A stretch of DNA of 64,000 nt from Ryuthela nishihirai (taxonomy: Eukaryota; Arthropoda; Arachnida; Araneae; Heptathelidae): contig JAWZYU010000019.1 of assembly GCA_038380435.1 (NCBI GenBank), positions 34,125,801-34,189,800 on the forward strand. Reading direction: 5' to 3'. Positions 40,845 through 51,865 of this stretch are shown one piece after another. The notes beneath the pieces are model-generated. The model had not been told where the DNA came from, did not search any database, and worked only from the letters and a program-made list of their open reading frames with translations. Position 1 is the first letter of the stretch; each line of letters starts with the position of its first letter. A program made the position numbers and the translations under genes.

Positions 40845-41490
40845 GCAACAGCTTTCATTACTCACATTTTCATAACTCTTGAAATGCTGAGTGCATATTA
40901 TTGGAAATCGAGATTTAAATAGAATTGATTATGTTCCTAAAATTATTTTCAGCTATATATTTTCATCAAAATATTATTTAAGGAATGAATAAGACCTATA
41001 TCTGCGTTACCATTTACATAATGTTGAACTGTACGTAACGAAATGGCCCTTTGAATATATGTTGATATTACGAATATCACAATTACACCATTTGTAATTT
41101 ATATCAAAATACTATATAATTTGTATTAGATGATTCTGAGAAATTATTCTGATATTGCGCTTAAAATTAAATTCGTTCCAATTAAAACACCAGATCTTTA
41201 TTTCAATTTATCTTTTTACCAACACTGTTAATAATCGAAATGAAAATAATAAAAATATAAATTTGTTTCATTAAATGGTTTGAACTATGCTTATTAAATT
41301 TAAATTAATTTCTGGTGTAAATTCTTATGACACATTACTGCTTTTCTCATCGAGTACAGGTGTTAGCAAAAATAAATAGTGTGTGAAATATTATAGCTGT
41401 GAAATATTATAGCTTTCACAACTCTTTAAATAATGAACTAATATTGTTTTAAAACGAGATTGAAATGGATTCCATTAGGAGCTTCAATTA
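40845..41490 (+). repeat. Two partial foldback-family copies
   Basis: 40845-40985 carries right-arm words (TTTTCATAACTCTTG, GGAAATCGAGATT). 41245-41490 carries centre and right-arm words (ATTTGTTTCATTAAATGG, AATTAATTTCTGG, ACAACTCTTTAAATAATGAA, AAACGAGATTGAAATGGAT). The second is interrupted at 41343-41380 by a segment found inverted at 42917-42954. Confidence 0.55.
41343..41380. repeat. 38-bp inverted repeat, left arm
   Basis: Exact reverse complement of 42917-42954 (core CATCGAGTACAGGTGTTAGC). The pair brackets the 1.5-kb region that includes the tandem array. Confidence 0.95.
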
Positions 41491-41509
41491 TTAATATTAA
41501 TATTAGAAA

Positions 41510-42760
41510 GTCTCTATTCTGGCAAGGCCGCCTCGGTGACTCAGTGCTGTCGCGTTGGCGAGGCGACACTGCGACTGCCGACCTCCAACGTGTCCTTCAA
41601 GGTCAAATCTTGATCTACGAATGAAACGTGAAAATTGGTGTCTGGGGTTGTTTCGGATTGTGGATCTCGGAAAGGTTATAAATTTTTGGTCCAGGAAGTC
41701 CTTCAGGGTCAAAGGTCAAATTTAGATTTATGGGTGCTAGAGAGATAACAATTGGTCCCTTGGGGTATTTTGACTGGTTTATCTGAGAAATTTTTGGATA
41801 TGGTGGGTCCTTCTGAGGCTAAAGGTCATATTTAAATCTACTAGTGCTAGAGAGATAATTGGTGCCCGAAGATAATCTGAGTCACAGATCTCAGAAATTA
41901 TGTCAAAATTTGGATGTGACAGGTCTTTCGAAGTCAAAGGTCAAATTCCGTTATAACGTTACTAGAGAGCTAAATGTTGATGAATAGAGCCATTTTGAGT
42001 AGTAGAACTCATAAATATGAAGGATGTTCAGGTCAGGTTTTGCGTTCTAGGAGGAATGGAGGTCGGAGTACCGCTAGAAATCAAGAGGTGCCGAAGTCAC
42101 CGAGTGATTTCTAGTAAACAATACATAGACGATTGTGAGTGATTAGATGATAGGGAATTCGCGCAAATTCTAACTATGATGCAGAAATAGTAGTACTCCC
42201 AATTTGCACCAAGTGGTAATCCGGGTCGTACATCTCCTGAAAAATCCTAAATTTGACCTCACCGTCTTCTATAAGGTCAAATAGAGATCACACCTCGATC
42301 TACAAGTGCTAGGAGCGCAAAAATTGGTGTCTTGGGATGTTTTTTGGGTTGTGACATTGGAAATGTTACAAAATTTGGGATCCGGAGAGTCCTTCGAGGT
42401 CAAAGGTCAGATATGTTCTACTAGTGTTAGAGAATTAAAATATGTTGATTGGGGGTATTTCAGGTTGTAAATCTCGGAAACTTTGTGAAATTTTTTATGT
42501 GATGGGTCCTTCAATGTCAAAGGTCAAATCCAAAATTTCACAATGATTCTCAGATAAAGAGAGATTTTAATATTAAGATAAGGAAATTTATTTTGGCTAG
42601 AGATATAAAACTTTGTGAATAGGGTTATTTCGAGCAGCAAAACTCATAAATATTAAGGATGTTCAGACTCGATAATGAATTCAAAATCAAATGAGGAATG
42701 TAGTGAAGGTCTAGGACCCAAGAGGTACTGAAACCACAGGTTGCTTTTTAGTAATAATAT
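41510..42760. repeat. Tandem array with AGGTCAAAGGTCA-like motifs
   Basis: Units of about 115-125 bp recur. Each has GGTCCTTC, a GTCAAAGGTCAAAT-type core, CTAGTGCTAGAGAGATAA, GGGGTATTTCGG and ATCTCGGAAA. Two blocks (about 41590-42120 and about 42290-42760) end in the same longer segment (AACTCATAAATAT, AAGGATGTTCAG, AAGAGGTNC). Direct-repeat-1 motifs (two AGGTCA half-sites with one spacer base) are perfect or near perfect at 41706-41718, 41931-41943, 42397-42409 and 42514-42526, with a weaker one at 41816-41828. It resembles a satellite or the interior of an unknown element. Confidence 0.8.
42397..42409 (+). promoter_or_regulatory. Candidate nuclear-receptor DR1 site (one of five)
   Basis: AGGTCAAAGGTCA is a textbook DR1, the kind bound by HNF4 or RXR/USP dimers. 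The motif is repeated because the unit is repeated, so each site could be chance carried along by amplification. Binding is inference. Confidence 0.4.
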
Positions 42761-42819
42761 ATAGAGAATGATCTGAGTTTAATACTCTTCAACTTCTCTT
42801 TCAATGAGTTGGTGGATAT

Positions 42820-42861
42820 TTCATGTCTGCCATAGCATGTTAAATGATATGGCAGACATGA
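42820..42861. repeat. Small hairpin
   Basis: TCATGTCTGCCAT (42821-42833) and ATGGCAGACATGA (42849-42861) are exact reverse complements with a 15-base loop. It lies between the tandem array and the right arm of the 38-bp inverted repeat. Confidence 0.85.
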
Positions 42862-42954
42862 TATAACATGATCACGATGTCATAATCCAAGACAGATTCC
42901 TAATTACACCAGCTTTACTATTTATTTTTGCTAACACCTGTACTCGATGAGAAA

Positions 42955-43215
42955 GGGGACTCTGTTGGGTTTGGAAAGACTGCCGTTCATCGGAAGAGAT
43001 ATTAAGTCTTGATTTTGTGTACAGAAAAAACCATACCTTGTGCTCGTTAAAGAACACTCTGGATGGCCTTGATGGGAGGCTTCCATTTTTCTCCTAACAG
43101 CTGTCCAGTGGATTTCCTTCCACAGCCTTGTCTGTGCACTTGAGGTCCTTATGACCTAGCCATTCACCCCACAAAAAATGTGTGGTCAAAAGCGCTACTC
43201 AGAGGTAATTGAACA
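42955..43215 (+). repeat. SINE-A, head missing, diverged
   Basis: Starts right after the 38-bp inverted repeat arm, at GGGTTTGGAAAGACTGCCGT, and runs to CTACTCAGAGGTAATTGAAC. Body words GCTCGTTAAAGAACACTC and CTTGATGGGAGGCTTCC are clear. Confidence 0.8.
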
Positions 43216-43399
43216 ATAAACGTTCAATGTGCATTTGCCTTTTAGGATTGGCAATTAATACTTGTATGGTGAGACACATACGCTTATTAAAATGTTGAAG
43301 AGTTTTTAACGTTCTACCATATATATTTTACAAATTACTTTTATACTTTAAATATTTTTAATACAAGCAGTTGTTAATCACTGTGGCCGAGATTTCAAG

Positions 43400-43797
43400 A
43401 GGTGTGGGGTTGCTTCGTCGACAGCGCAACTGGCTTGTAATCTGCAATTCTCAGGTTCAAGTCACATCTGGGCAAGCATTGAGATTTATCTCTGCAAAAC
43501 TCCCTGCCCCGTCCTTGGTCAGTAGCGCATATCGATGGGATTGGAAAGGCCGTCGTCCGTCGAATGGGACGTTAAGCCGTGGCCCAGTGACCATACCCTA
43601 TAACCAGTGAGCGGAGAACCATACCCCTAAAATATGCTACATGGCCTTGATAGGAGGACACCATCTGTCTCTCAACAGCTGTCCAGTGTGTCCACTCCTC
43701 CAGTTTCTTTGACCCATAATGGTCCTTGTGACCTCACCATTTAGCTCATTGTGTGCAAAAAAGTGCTGTTCAGAGGTAAAACAATCCAAACTCAACC
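43400..43797 (+). repeat. SINE-A, full length
   Basis: Head (GCTTCGTCGACAGCGCAACT, box B GGTTCAAGTCAC), full body and end CAGAGGTAAAACAATCC. An internal duplication of ACCATACCC (43588-43627) is seen. Confidence 0.85.
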
Positions 43798-44439
43798 CCG
43801 AGATACCAACTCAAGGATACCACTTTAGCTTTGCCATGTCTTCCTTCGCTCTAGACCATTGACGGATCAGAGCAACTTATCTCTGATATACTTTTGTCTA
43901 TTATCCACCTCCATGATTTCTATAAAAATATGGAATGAGAATTCCATATTTTTTTTTTGTTCCGTAAGGATAGAAATTCATCTAATTTTCGGTGACAGCA
44001 ACGAAATCGGTCAATAACAACGAACTAAACTTTAAACTATAGCACTGAAAACATGAAAAAGCAGTCTTTCATGCATCAAAATCAGGTAGAGCGAAACTCC
44101 ATTTTATAGTATATTAACGTTCATTCCATGGCAGGATCTACGAGGGACAGCGCGAGATTGTCCCCCCCCCCCCTCTTTAATCTGATAGTAAGGGTAATGG
44201 AGGCTAAAATGATTAAACTTGTGCATATTTCACGCAGTTTTGAAGAAATTTTATAGATCTCTAAAACGGAAGGGAAACTGTTGTTCTGTAATGAAAATCA
44301 GTCTCTTGTCCTCACCCTCTTTTTGCACATTTCCTACTCGATAGGGTCACTTGATCTTCCCATCTTATTTAATTTTCTTCTTACATCCGGGCCTTTTCCA
44401 ATCAGACATTCCAGTATTCTTACTGTTCCATCCAACGGC
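43798..44439. other. No recognised gene or repeat
   Basis: AT-rich sequence with a C run at 44162-44173. No coding or RNA signal. Confidence 0.4.
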
Positions 44440-44763
44440 ACCTGGGCCAACATTGAGATTTATCTCCTCGAAACTCCCACCTTCACTCACCCCTGGGTCA
44501 GTGAATCTTACTGACTCACCCCTCGGTCAGTAAGGGACACCAATGAGCTTGGAAAGGTCACCTTCCATCGGATGGGACGTAAAGTCGTGGCTCCCTGTGC
44601 GGGAAAACCGTACCCTGTTCACGTTAAAGAACACGCTGGTTGGCCTTGATGAGAAATCTGTATCCTAACTATCCATCTATGAGCCCGCGGGGTCCTTGTG
44701 ACCTGGCTATTGTGCCCATTGTATGCAGGAAAAGCGCCCTCAGGGATAAAACAACCAAACCAA
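44440..44763 (+). repeat. SINE-A, 5'-truncated
   Basis: Starts at ACCTGGGCCAACATTGAGAT and ends GGGATAAAACAACCAAACC. An internal tandem duplication of CTCACCCCTNGGTCAGT (44487-44530) and a deletion in the TCTCAACAGCTG part are present. Confidence 0.85.
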
Positions 44764-44774
44764 ATGACAGCGAG

Positions 44775-44872
44775 CTTTCGAAACCTAATGGTGTCTCCTT
44801 TCTTATCAAGGGGAGAGAAATGTAAATCTCAATGCTGACACAGTTTGACCTAGAACTTGGAAATATCTGAAT
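44775..44872 (-). repeat. SINE-A 5' fragment
   Basis: Minus-strand piece with complements TTTCGAAACCTAATGGTGTC, GTAAATCTCAATGCTGACAC and CTAGAACTTGGAAA, covering the early body and box B region. It stands tail to tail with the previous copy. Confidence 0.65.
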
Positions 44873-45236
44873 CCTTCGCGTCCCTTCCAATCTTTGATTT
44901 ATTTCAGTTCTTGCATGCGCAAAAACTTTACTTTGATCCTGAAGTAACAAACTTTAGGTTGCCAATGCAAGCTTTGTAGGAATTTATTGTATTTTAGTTC
45001 TTAAACTTGTGACAGGTAGTTTTAGAATGACACACGCTAATAGCGAAAAACGAGCAGATGCTCCAACTGATGTAAAAATATTAATGCCGAAACATGTGTT
45101 ATTTAACTTCATAAATCTAATTAAATTAATTTGTTAAAATGTAGTAATATTAAAAAAACGGTGTCAAATCCTATATCAAAATGTATATATATATTTTAAT
45201 AAATAAAAATCAAAAACAGTGAAAGTTAGAAGAGCA
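44873..45236. other. No recognised gene or repeat
   Basis: AT-rich sequence between two minus-strand SINE-A pieces. Confidence 0.4.
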
Positions 45237-45430
45237 TTGTGTTGTTTTTCCTCTGTATGGCACTTTTTTTGCACACAATGGGGCTAAGTTGCCAGGTCAC
45301 AAGGACCCGAGAGCTTAGAGAAGGTTAGGTAGAAATGACCCACCGATCAGCTGTTAGCGACCGATGGTAGCCTCCAATCAAGGCCATCCGGCTTGTTCCT
45401 TAACGTGAAAAAGCTCTCCTGCACACGGTG
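45237..45430 (-). repeat. SINE-A, 3' half, split by a LINE
   Basis: Minus-strand end and body up to complement GCTCTCCTGCACACGGTGC, where the LINE tail begins. The missing 5' half resumes at 49173 in the same orientation. Confidence 0.85.
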
Positions 45431-45649
45431 CTTTTTCTTTTAATAATAATAATCTTTATTCATATTCATGTTAGTTATACAAAAGTTTAAACAAATGACC
45501 CGCAAAGCATCTGCTTATCTGCAGGAGAGAATAATAATAATGTTACATGAAAATACCTAAGATATAGTTTAAAACAATGTCATCGAATTATGTGAATTTC
45601 AGTGGAAGTTCCATTGTGGTGGTTCAAATTTTTATTTAAAATTTAGTGC

Positions 45650-46464
45650 CTAGAAGAAATTTTTAGTCTTATTTTTGATTTCTTTAAAATTGTTTAATAA
45701 AATAATTTCCCTTGGCAGTTGATTGAACACGTAAGATATTGTATATGCCCTTGTACATTTCCCGTAATTGTTTAATATTTTTGGAAGTTGGAAATAATTT
45801 TTGGATTGTAACCTTGTGTTTTTCCCATGAGAGATTTTAGATTTAAATTGATTATCAAAAAAAAATTTTAAAGTGATGCTGTATTTGTAAAGGTTGTGAA
45901 AAGAGAGTATGCCTAGAAAATTTAGTCTTTCTTCGCTGTGATAAAATGAATTTCTTAAGTTGTATGGGATTATATTTTTAGCAATGGATGATTGAATAGT
46001 TTCTATTTTCTTTATATTTGTGAGGTTAGTTGAGCCGTATATTGTCAAACCATAAGTCAATATAGATTCACAGAAAATACATGTGTGTGCTTGCAACAAA
46101 TTGTAGTTTATAAAGTTTAGATGCAAATAGACGCAAATTTCCCTGCTAACTTTTGAATATGTGTATTCCATCGGAAGGTTGTGTCCATGTAAAGTCCAAG
46201 ATATTTATGGCTCTCAACACGCTCAATACCATCATAGTCGCAGCAGTCAGGGTCATGATTTATCATGTTGTCGGGACACAAGGGTTCGTGGTTTTTAATT
46301 GCATAGGATGAGAGATCATAGTATCCTGGTGAATGAAAGCTCATCCATTTGGTTTTTTCTGAATTTATGTAAATACGATTAATGTTAGACCAGTAAATAA
46401 TTTTGTTAAAATCATCCTGTGTATCTCGGACTGCGTCTCCTATATTGTGATTCACGTTAACCAA
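45650..46464 (-). pseudogene. LINE reverse transcriptase thumb and C-terminal tail
   Basis: Overlapping frames 46117-46464 and 45650-46171. The first begins in the palm just after the catalytic Asp pair (VNVNHNIGDAVRD) and includes INSEKTKWMSF and ESHKYLGLYMD. The second has CESILTYGLTIYGSTNL, LNFLGILSFHNLY and VFNQLPREIILLNNFKEIK, a tail typical of Jockey-group elements. A frame change within a TA run near 46480 separates it from the palm. Confidence 0.85.
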
Positions 46465-47068
46465 GGCGGTGTCATCAGCATATATATATAAAGAGAGCCC
46501 TTCAGTTTAAGGTTAGCTAAATCATTAATATAAATAATGAATAAAAACGGACCTAAAATTGAACCTTGTGGAACACCAGTGTACACTGTTCTGTTCTCAC
46601 TAAAAACGCCATTAATTTTGGTAACATGCACTCTGTGTTTTAAATAATTTTCAAACCATTTAAGGGTAATACCTCGGACACGATAAATATACAATTTTTG
46701 AAGTAAAATATCGTGATCGAACGTATCAAATGCCTTACGAAAGTCCAGAAAGATAGTTGCTGCTTTTTTTCCGTTGTTTAAAGTTCCATTAATGACGTCA
46801 GAAAACTCCGTTAAAGTGTAATTGTATTTTTACCTTTTTGGAAACAATATTGCTTTTCACTAATAATGTTATGTTTTTTCAAGAAATTGACTAGAACGTT
46901 AGCTACATATCTTTCAAGTATTTTGTGAAGAACGGGTAAGATGACAATGGGCCTATAGTTAGTGCAATCGGATTTAGTTCCACTTTTGTAAATTGGTCTT
47001 AGAATAGCAATTTTGAGTTTATTAGGGATGTTTCCTGTAGATATGCTTTCATTGATAAAGTTTGTCAC
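46452..47068 (-). pseudogene. LINE reverse transcriptase fingers and palm
   Basis: Frames 46811-47068 and 46452-46694. The first has LRPIYKSGTKSDCTNYRPI and ISEKQYCFQKG. The first catalytic Asp is in FLDFRKAFDTFDHD, read in the gap between frames. The second has YTGVPQGSILGPFLFIIYIN. The YADD box is coded at about 46470 but in a shifted frame caused by the TATATA run. The residues needed for catalysis remain, but the frame does not. Confidence 0.85.
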
Positions 47069-47112
47069 GAGATCAGCTAAGGAGGTTTTGCATGCTTTAA
47101 TGTGCTTTTTGT

Positions 47113-47312
47113 GCCGTCCCAGGGCCTAGTGGTTAGCGCGCTTGACTACTGATCTAAGGGACCTGGGTTCGAGCCCCGGGTAAGGCATGGATGTATGTGT
47201 CGTTTTTCTGCTGAGGTCCTGCCCTCCTCTCAGACCTTCTACTATGGCATATAAACTGACAGGCTCCTGTCAGACCTCTTTGGCAAGCAGCTGTTGAGGG
47301 GGTATTTATTTA
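47113..47312 (+). repeat. SINE-B, full length, with 17-bp TSD
   Basis: Complete plus-strand copy inside the minus-strand LINE. It is flanked by TTTAATGTGCTTTTTGT (47096-47112) and TTTAATGTGCTTTATGT (47313-47329), a 17-bp TSD with one difference. It is the youngest layer of this nest. Confidence 0.95.
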
Positions 47313-47329
47313 TTTAATGTGCTTTATGT

Positions 47330-48106
47330 GTACCTGATCGTATCCACATGATTTTCTTTCATTTAAGTCACTTAGAATTTTGAAAGTTTCTTGTTTTGAG
47401 ATGGGTGGAATAAAAATTGAGGGGACAGAAGGTTGGATATGTTTAGGAACTGTAGAGAGATTCTTTATACGGTTATCGTCTCTGAGATTGACAATAATGT
47501 CTTCAGAGGTGTTAAATTTCTCTGTTGCTTGAGTTTCAGACATACCTTGTGGTATATTCTTCATGATAAAATCGTCAATGGCAATTTTAGGTTTATTGTT
47601 GATAATTTGGTTGATGAGTTCCCAATTTTGCTTTGGATTATTTTTACAAGACTCAAATTGTTTGAAGTAATATTTTTTCTTTTCCTGCCTAATAACGGAC
47701 GTGACTGTGTTTCTTAAGTTTATGTATAGTAATTTAAAATTTCTGTTTCTCTTGTTATTTTTGCAATCAATCCAAGCCGAGTCTCTTTTACGTATTAAGT
47801 TTATTATTTCCTGATTTATCCAGTCTTTGCTACAATTGCGTTGTTTAATTTTTGAGCCATCCGATAATTTATTAATTTTGTTATTGTTAACAATCGCCGT
47901 ATATTTTTTATGAATGCTTCATAAAGTACGTCTATTGGTTCTGAATTTGGGGTTTCATTTCCAGTGCCTCTGTCCAGCCAGTTTGTTAGATTTATTTCTT
48001 TGCATATGTTTTTATGATCTAAGATAATTTTCGTGTTAAAATTGCTGTCTAGCTTTTTAGTGTGATTGGACGATTTCCCAAGTTTTTCCCCCGCAAGTTG
48101 CTGCAA
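47330..48106 (-). pseudogene. LINE linker between endonuclease and reverse transcriptase
   Basis: Frames 47816-48106 and 47310-47564. The second includes IPPISKQETFKILSDLNERK and SCGYDQVHIKHIK, the start of the reverse transcriptase (the usual SxGxDxI motif). The first covers the post-endonuclease linker. Confidence 0.75.
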
Positions 48107-48878
48107 TTAAGTAGTGTCTGCGATCCTACTGCAAAAAATCGTTGAATTTGTGTCGAGTTTAATGTCAAGTCGGACGTTAATGTGATCAATGCATGTCTGA
48201 GAAAGAGAGTCACCAATGATGTCTTCCCTGGTGATACCAGTAATGATAGGTGAGAAACCAAACTCGGTTAACAATTCTACGTATTTGGCAACTCCGTGTT
48301 TTTTGATATTTTTGATATCTAAAGTCTCCAACTAATATTTGATTGCGATGTTTATCAGTTGTTTCGAACCTGTTTCTGAGATTAGAAAGAAAAGTGTTAA
48401 TGTTCGAGCTTGGTGTTCTGTAAATAGCAAGTAAATTGAAAGTTAAATTACCCTTGTAGATATTTATATTCAATGTTTCAGCAGGAATTACAAGTGAAGG
48501 TATCGTTTTGACTCGTGTCACGGAAGAAAAGTAGAATCCCATGTTCAAACGCACCAGGAGTTCTCGTAAAAAGTTGATTAAAATTTTCTAGATTGAACAA
48601 TGGAGCATCCGTGCCGAGGATGTTAGTTTCTGCTAATATAATAATATCTAAGAAATTCAAGATATCTTTAAGATAAACACAGAGAGTATCCCAGTTTTTT
48701 TTTCAGACTTCGAATGTTCACATGCAGAAAGCTTGTGTTCATCAGATTCATAACGTAATTTACTAGTCAAGAACCATTTCTTAACTTCATAGTCGCACAG
48801 AACATTTTCGTTGTGATCAAATGTTGGTAAGTCATCAAAATGAAAAGTCGCCATGGCAAAACAAATAAGATGGAGCAA
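48107..48878 (-). pseudogene. LINE ORF2 start and endonuclease
   Basis: Frames 48657-48878 (ORF2 N-terminus, FHFDDLPTFDHNENVLCDYE), 48478-48660 (LDIIILAETNI with the catalytic Glu), 48210-48554 (LLAIYRTPSSNINTFLSNL and ILVGDF) and 48107-48331 (EFGFSPIITGITREDIIG, CIDHINVRLD). Several frame changes. Confidence 0.8.
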
Positions 48879-48898
48879 ATAAGCAATATATTTCCCGT

Positions 48899-49108
48899 TT
48901 AAAATTCATCGAAATTCGTCTGCATATCAATTCGAATTACGCTGTCACCATCAGTTTTTCTCATCATGATTTTCCCGTTCCGAAACCAGACGTATTTAAA
49001 ATTTTTTGATTTAGCCAGGCACTTCGCTTTCCAGAAACGTTCTCTGTTTATTGGAGTTAAATTTTCATTTAGATACACTGGCGTTTTTTTAGCGTCATCA
49101 ATAATCAT
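48899..49108 (-). pseudogene. LINE ORF1 C-terminus (FP25K-like)
   Basis: 69 codons: KKTPVYLNENLTPINRERFW, KAKCLAKSKNFKYVWFRNGK and RKTDGDSVIRI. This is the C-terminal domain found in ORF1 of CR1 and Jockey LINEs and related to baculovirus FP25K. The rest of ORF1 upstream is missing. Confidence 0.8.
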
Positions 49109-49172
49109 CTACATTCTTAATCAATTTCAATAATCAATCAATCAGTAATCATTTTCAATAATCAATCTACAT

Positions 49173-49340
49173 CTTAATATCCCATCTAACGGACGGCGGT
49201 CTTACAAATTCCATCTGTATCCCCTACTGACCGAGGGCGGGGAGTTTTGCGTAGATAATCTCAACGCTGCCCCAGGTGGGACTCGAACTTGGGAAATGCA
49301 GATTATGAGTCTGGCACGCTACCGACTGAGCCACTCCGAC
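49173..49340 (-). repeat. SINE-A, 5' half, split by a LINE
   Basis: Continues the copy at 45237-45430: complements CCCATCTAACGGACGGCGG, CCCCTACTGACCGAGGGCGG, GGGACTCGAACTTGGG (box B) and ACTGAGCCACTCCGAC (box A). About 10 bp of consensus are missing at the break and no clear TSD is visible. Confidence 0.85.
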
Positions 49341-49642
49341 TATACCGATTCTAGACTACTGACGATACTACAGACTCTAGAAAAGCACATATGGTAATCT
49401 TATTTTCGAACAGAATTAAATTTTTCGTTTAGCTACGTTTTCGGTCTTTGAAAATTTTAAATCGAACTAATGGATGGTGAGGAAAAATGCAAACAGCGGT
49501 ACTTTTTAGTACTTATACGACAGAAAAAGTATTTGTATTTTCACCTACAATTTCAGAAGTTGCTTGTCTCCTATGCCTCTGAGAAAAGGGAAGAGCGGAA
49601 GATTATTGCTCTTAGTGGAATATCTCTTGACATTGTAAATCC

Positions 49643-49936
49643 TCCGCAAAATCCCCCCCCCCCGCCCACGGTCAGTAGGGGACACCGATGGGCTTGGAAA
49701 GGCTGCGGTCCGTCGGATGGGACGTTAAGCCGTGGCCAGGTGTGTGGGAGAGCCATACCTTGTGCACGTTAAAGAACACGCTGGATGGCATTGACGGGAG
49801 GCTACTATCTGTCTCCCAACAGCTGTTCCAGTGAGTCCCCTCCCTCAACCTTCTCTGAGCCTTCGGGGTCCATGTGACCTGGCCATTTAGCCCATTGTGT
49901 GCAAAATGTGCCGCTCAGAGGTAAACCAACCAACCA
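49643..49936 (+). repeat. SINE-A, 5'-truncated, with 13-bp TSD
   Basis: Starts in the body at TCCGCAAAATCCC and ends GCTCAGAGGTAAACCAACC. It is flanked by a perfect 13-bp repeat, ACATTGTAAATCC, at 49630-49642 and 49937-49949. The body is close to consensus, apart from a run of C at 49655-49665. Confidence 0.95.
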
Positions 49937-49949
49937 ACATTGTAAATCC

Positions 49950-51812
49950 GACATTTCTACCATAACAGATCACTTGCAACATGTAGTTAAAGTTTTTGCC
50001 GTTTTCGTATTTAGTGACTTATAACGATGTAAATTAAAACCGCTTAAGGATTTAATAAAAGGCGAATTATAATATCTCATTAGTACCAATTCAACTAAAT
50101 TGTCACATTTCATTATCAAAATTTGAAATTTCTGGCATAAATGAGTCGTTTATTGAATTCGTTTAAAAATTTACAATTTTCGCATTCTCCACTATTAAAT
50201 GGCGCAGTTGTAGCTTTTGGGACATTCTGATAGTGCGAATTATAATATTACATCAATACCTATCGAACAAAAAAGAAGTAGTACTAATTTATCTATAACA
50301 GCAAACAATTTTCTCTTTAACAAAAACTTTGCGTCCCCCCCAAAGTTAAAGTAAGGTAAGGGGTAAAATTATTGTTACTAAAGGAAACTTCAAATACTTC
50401 ACATCCCACAATCAAATTTTAAAATTTCTAGGAAAAATACAGCATTTATAACATACGTTTGAATTGCGTAGAAATTAAAGAGGGTTTAGAGGCCATCTTC
50501 TGGTTAACCACCCTTAACATTTGCGATTTCCAATGCAATAAATATTTGCCGGGAAGCAGCCTTCTTCTCTGACATATAATCTTTGGGTATCTTCATATAG
50601 GTTTTGTTTGTATCATTGGTTGCTGTTTTCCTTTATTTGCGTCTTTTTTTCGGTTTTTGTTCATTGAAATTTATTTCTCGGTGTAACCCTCTATAATCGG
50701 GGGGGGGGGATAAGCAGGGGACTACTACTATAAATTGCATATGAATCACTTTATTGTGATATTCCGAGACCTGAAAGTATGAAATATCTAGTTTGTTTTA
50801 ATGTTTTAAACTTCAATTTTTCTTATCAGGAAAAAGTTTTAAATTTTTTCTAATAATATTGCAAATAACAAGTAATATTGTGTTATACAGATAAGAACTG
50901 AAATATACAAATAATAGCATTATATATTGTTGAATTAACATGATCCATACATTAGTCAGACGAGTATTTTGATACTTGAAATAATTAGCTGAAAAAATTG
51001 GCTTTTGCCATGAGTAGGATTCAAAGTTTCTTTTTCCCCCAGTTGCCGTGAACTGTGATTAAAAAGGACTGTTCTTATTCCGAATAAGGCGCTGATGATT
51101 CTTTCTGTCATATAATACCTTTCTGCTGAGAACTTGCTTTCCACACAGATCTCTGTGATTTTTTACAGTGGCAATATATATATCTAACCTACATGAATAG
51201 CAGGCACATTGAGCTTTTTTTTTGGAAAATTAATTGTAATATTAGTAAAACAGAAACTGAATTTTCCATTTGAGGCCAAAATTAAACATGTAAATAATTT
51301 CCCACAATTCTCTAAGCATTGCATTTTCCTAACTACTTCTTTGAAAACTTCTGTAGAATAACATCCCGTCCCTAATTATGATCTTCAACATACATGCAAA
51401 GTTAAGAAAACTTCTTCAAAGTCAATTATTTTCATTATCGTGTTTTAAAATTTGCCTACCAACTGCTTTATCGATGAACAATTGGCTTTCAAATATTATT
51501 AATATCAAATATTAAATTATATCAACCAGTACTGGATCTAGAAGAAAATTGAGAGAGAGAGAGAGAAGGGGGGGGGGGGGAGAACGAAACAAAATCAAAC
51601 AGAAAAAATGCAACAGTTGTGGAGGCAAGAGACTGGATTATTCAATGCTGTAAAATATTTTCCCCTCTGGTTTATAGGTCTTTAAAATAATTCTTGAAAA
51701 AAATGCATGAATGCCAATAAGTTTAATAATTTTTGCACTTTTTACCATTATTAGCATTCTGAAAGGGGGAGGGGCATGGTCCCCTCTCTCCCACCCTAGA
51801 TCTAGCATTGGT
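49950..51812. other. No recognised gene; homopolymer and GA runs
   Basis: AT-rich sequence. It has a G run at 50699-50709, a short (GA)n at 51551-51566 and a G run at 51570-51581. No open frame with a recognisable motif. Confidence 0.4.
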
Positions 51813-51817
51813 ATTAA

Positions 51818-51865
51818 CCCATTTCTTCCCAGTGTTGCGTACACGCAACACTGGGAAGAAATGGG
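51818..51865. mobile_element. 48-bp piggyBac-like palindromic mini-element
   Basis: Begins CCC and ends GGG between two TTAA sites (51814-51817 and 51866-51869), which is the piggyBac target-site rule. The whole unit is a perfect inverted repeat: 28-bp arms counting the TTAA and one outer base on each side (51813-51840, 51843-51870), with a 2-base loop. The sequence inside the ends is CATTTCTTCCCAGTGTTGCG and its complement. It is almost nothing but terminal repeats, so it would be among the smallest MITEs if confirmed. Confidence 0.75.

Larger units (their letters stand above)
45431..49172 (-). mobile_element. Jockey/CR1-like LINE inserted in a SINE-A
   Basis: About 3.7 kb on the minus strand, with the 3' end a (TTA)n tail at 45431-45455. 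From 5' to 3' come the end of ORF1 (FP25K-like), the endonuclease, the reverse transcriptase and a C-terminal tail, all in broken frames. The body is also split by a SINE-B at 47113-47312. It is related to the LINE at 36261-39432: both have the TREDII/TREEIL endonuclease word, KTDGD or KSDGD in ORF1, and NQLPREII at the end. The 5' part of ORF1 is missing. Confidence 0.88.

Noticed and set aside
41503..41712. 69-codon minus ORF over the start of the tandem array
   Set aside because: No motif; it spans the edge of a repeat array.
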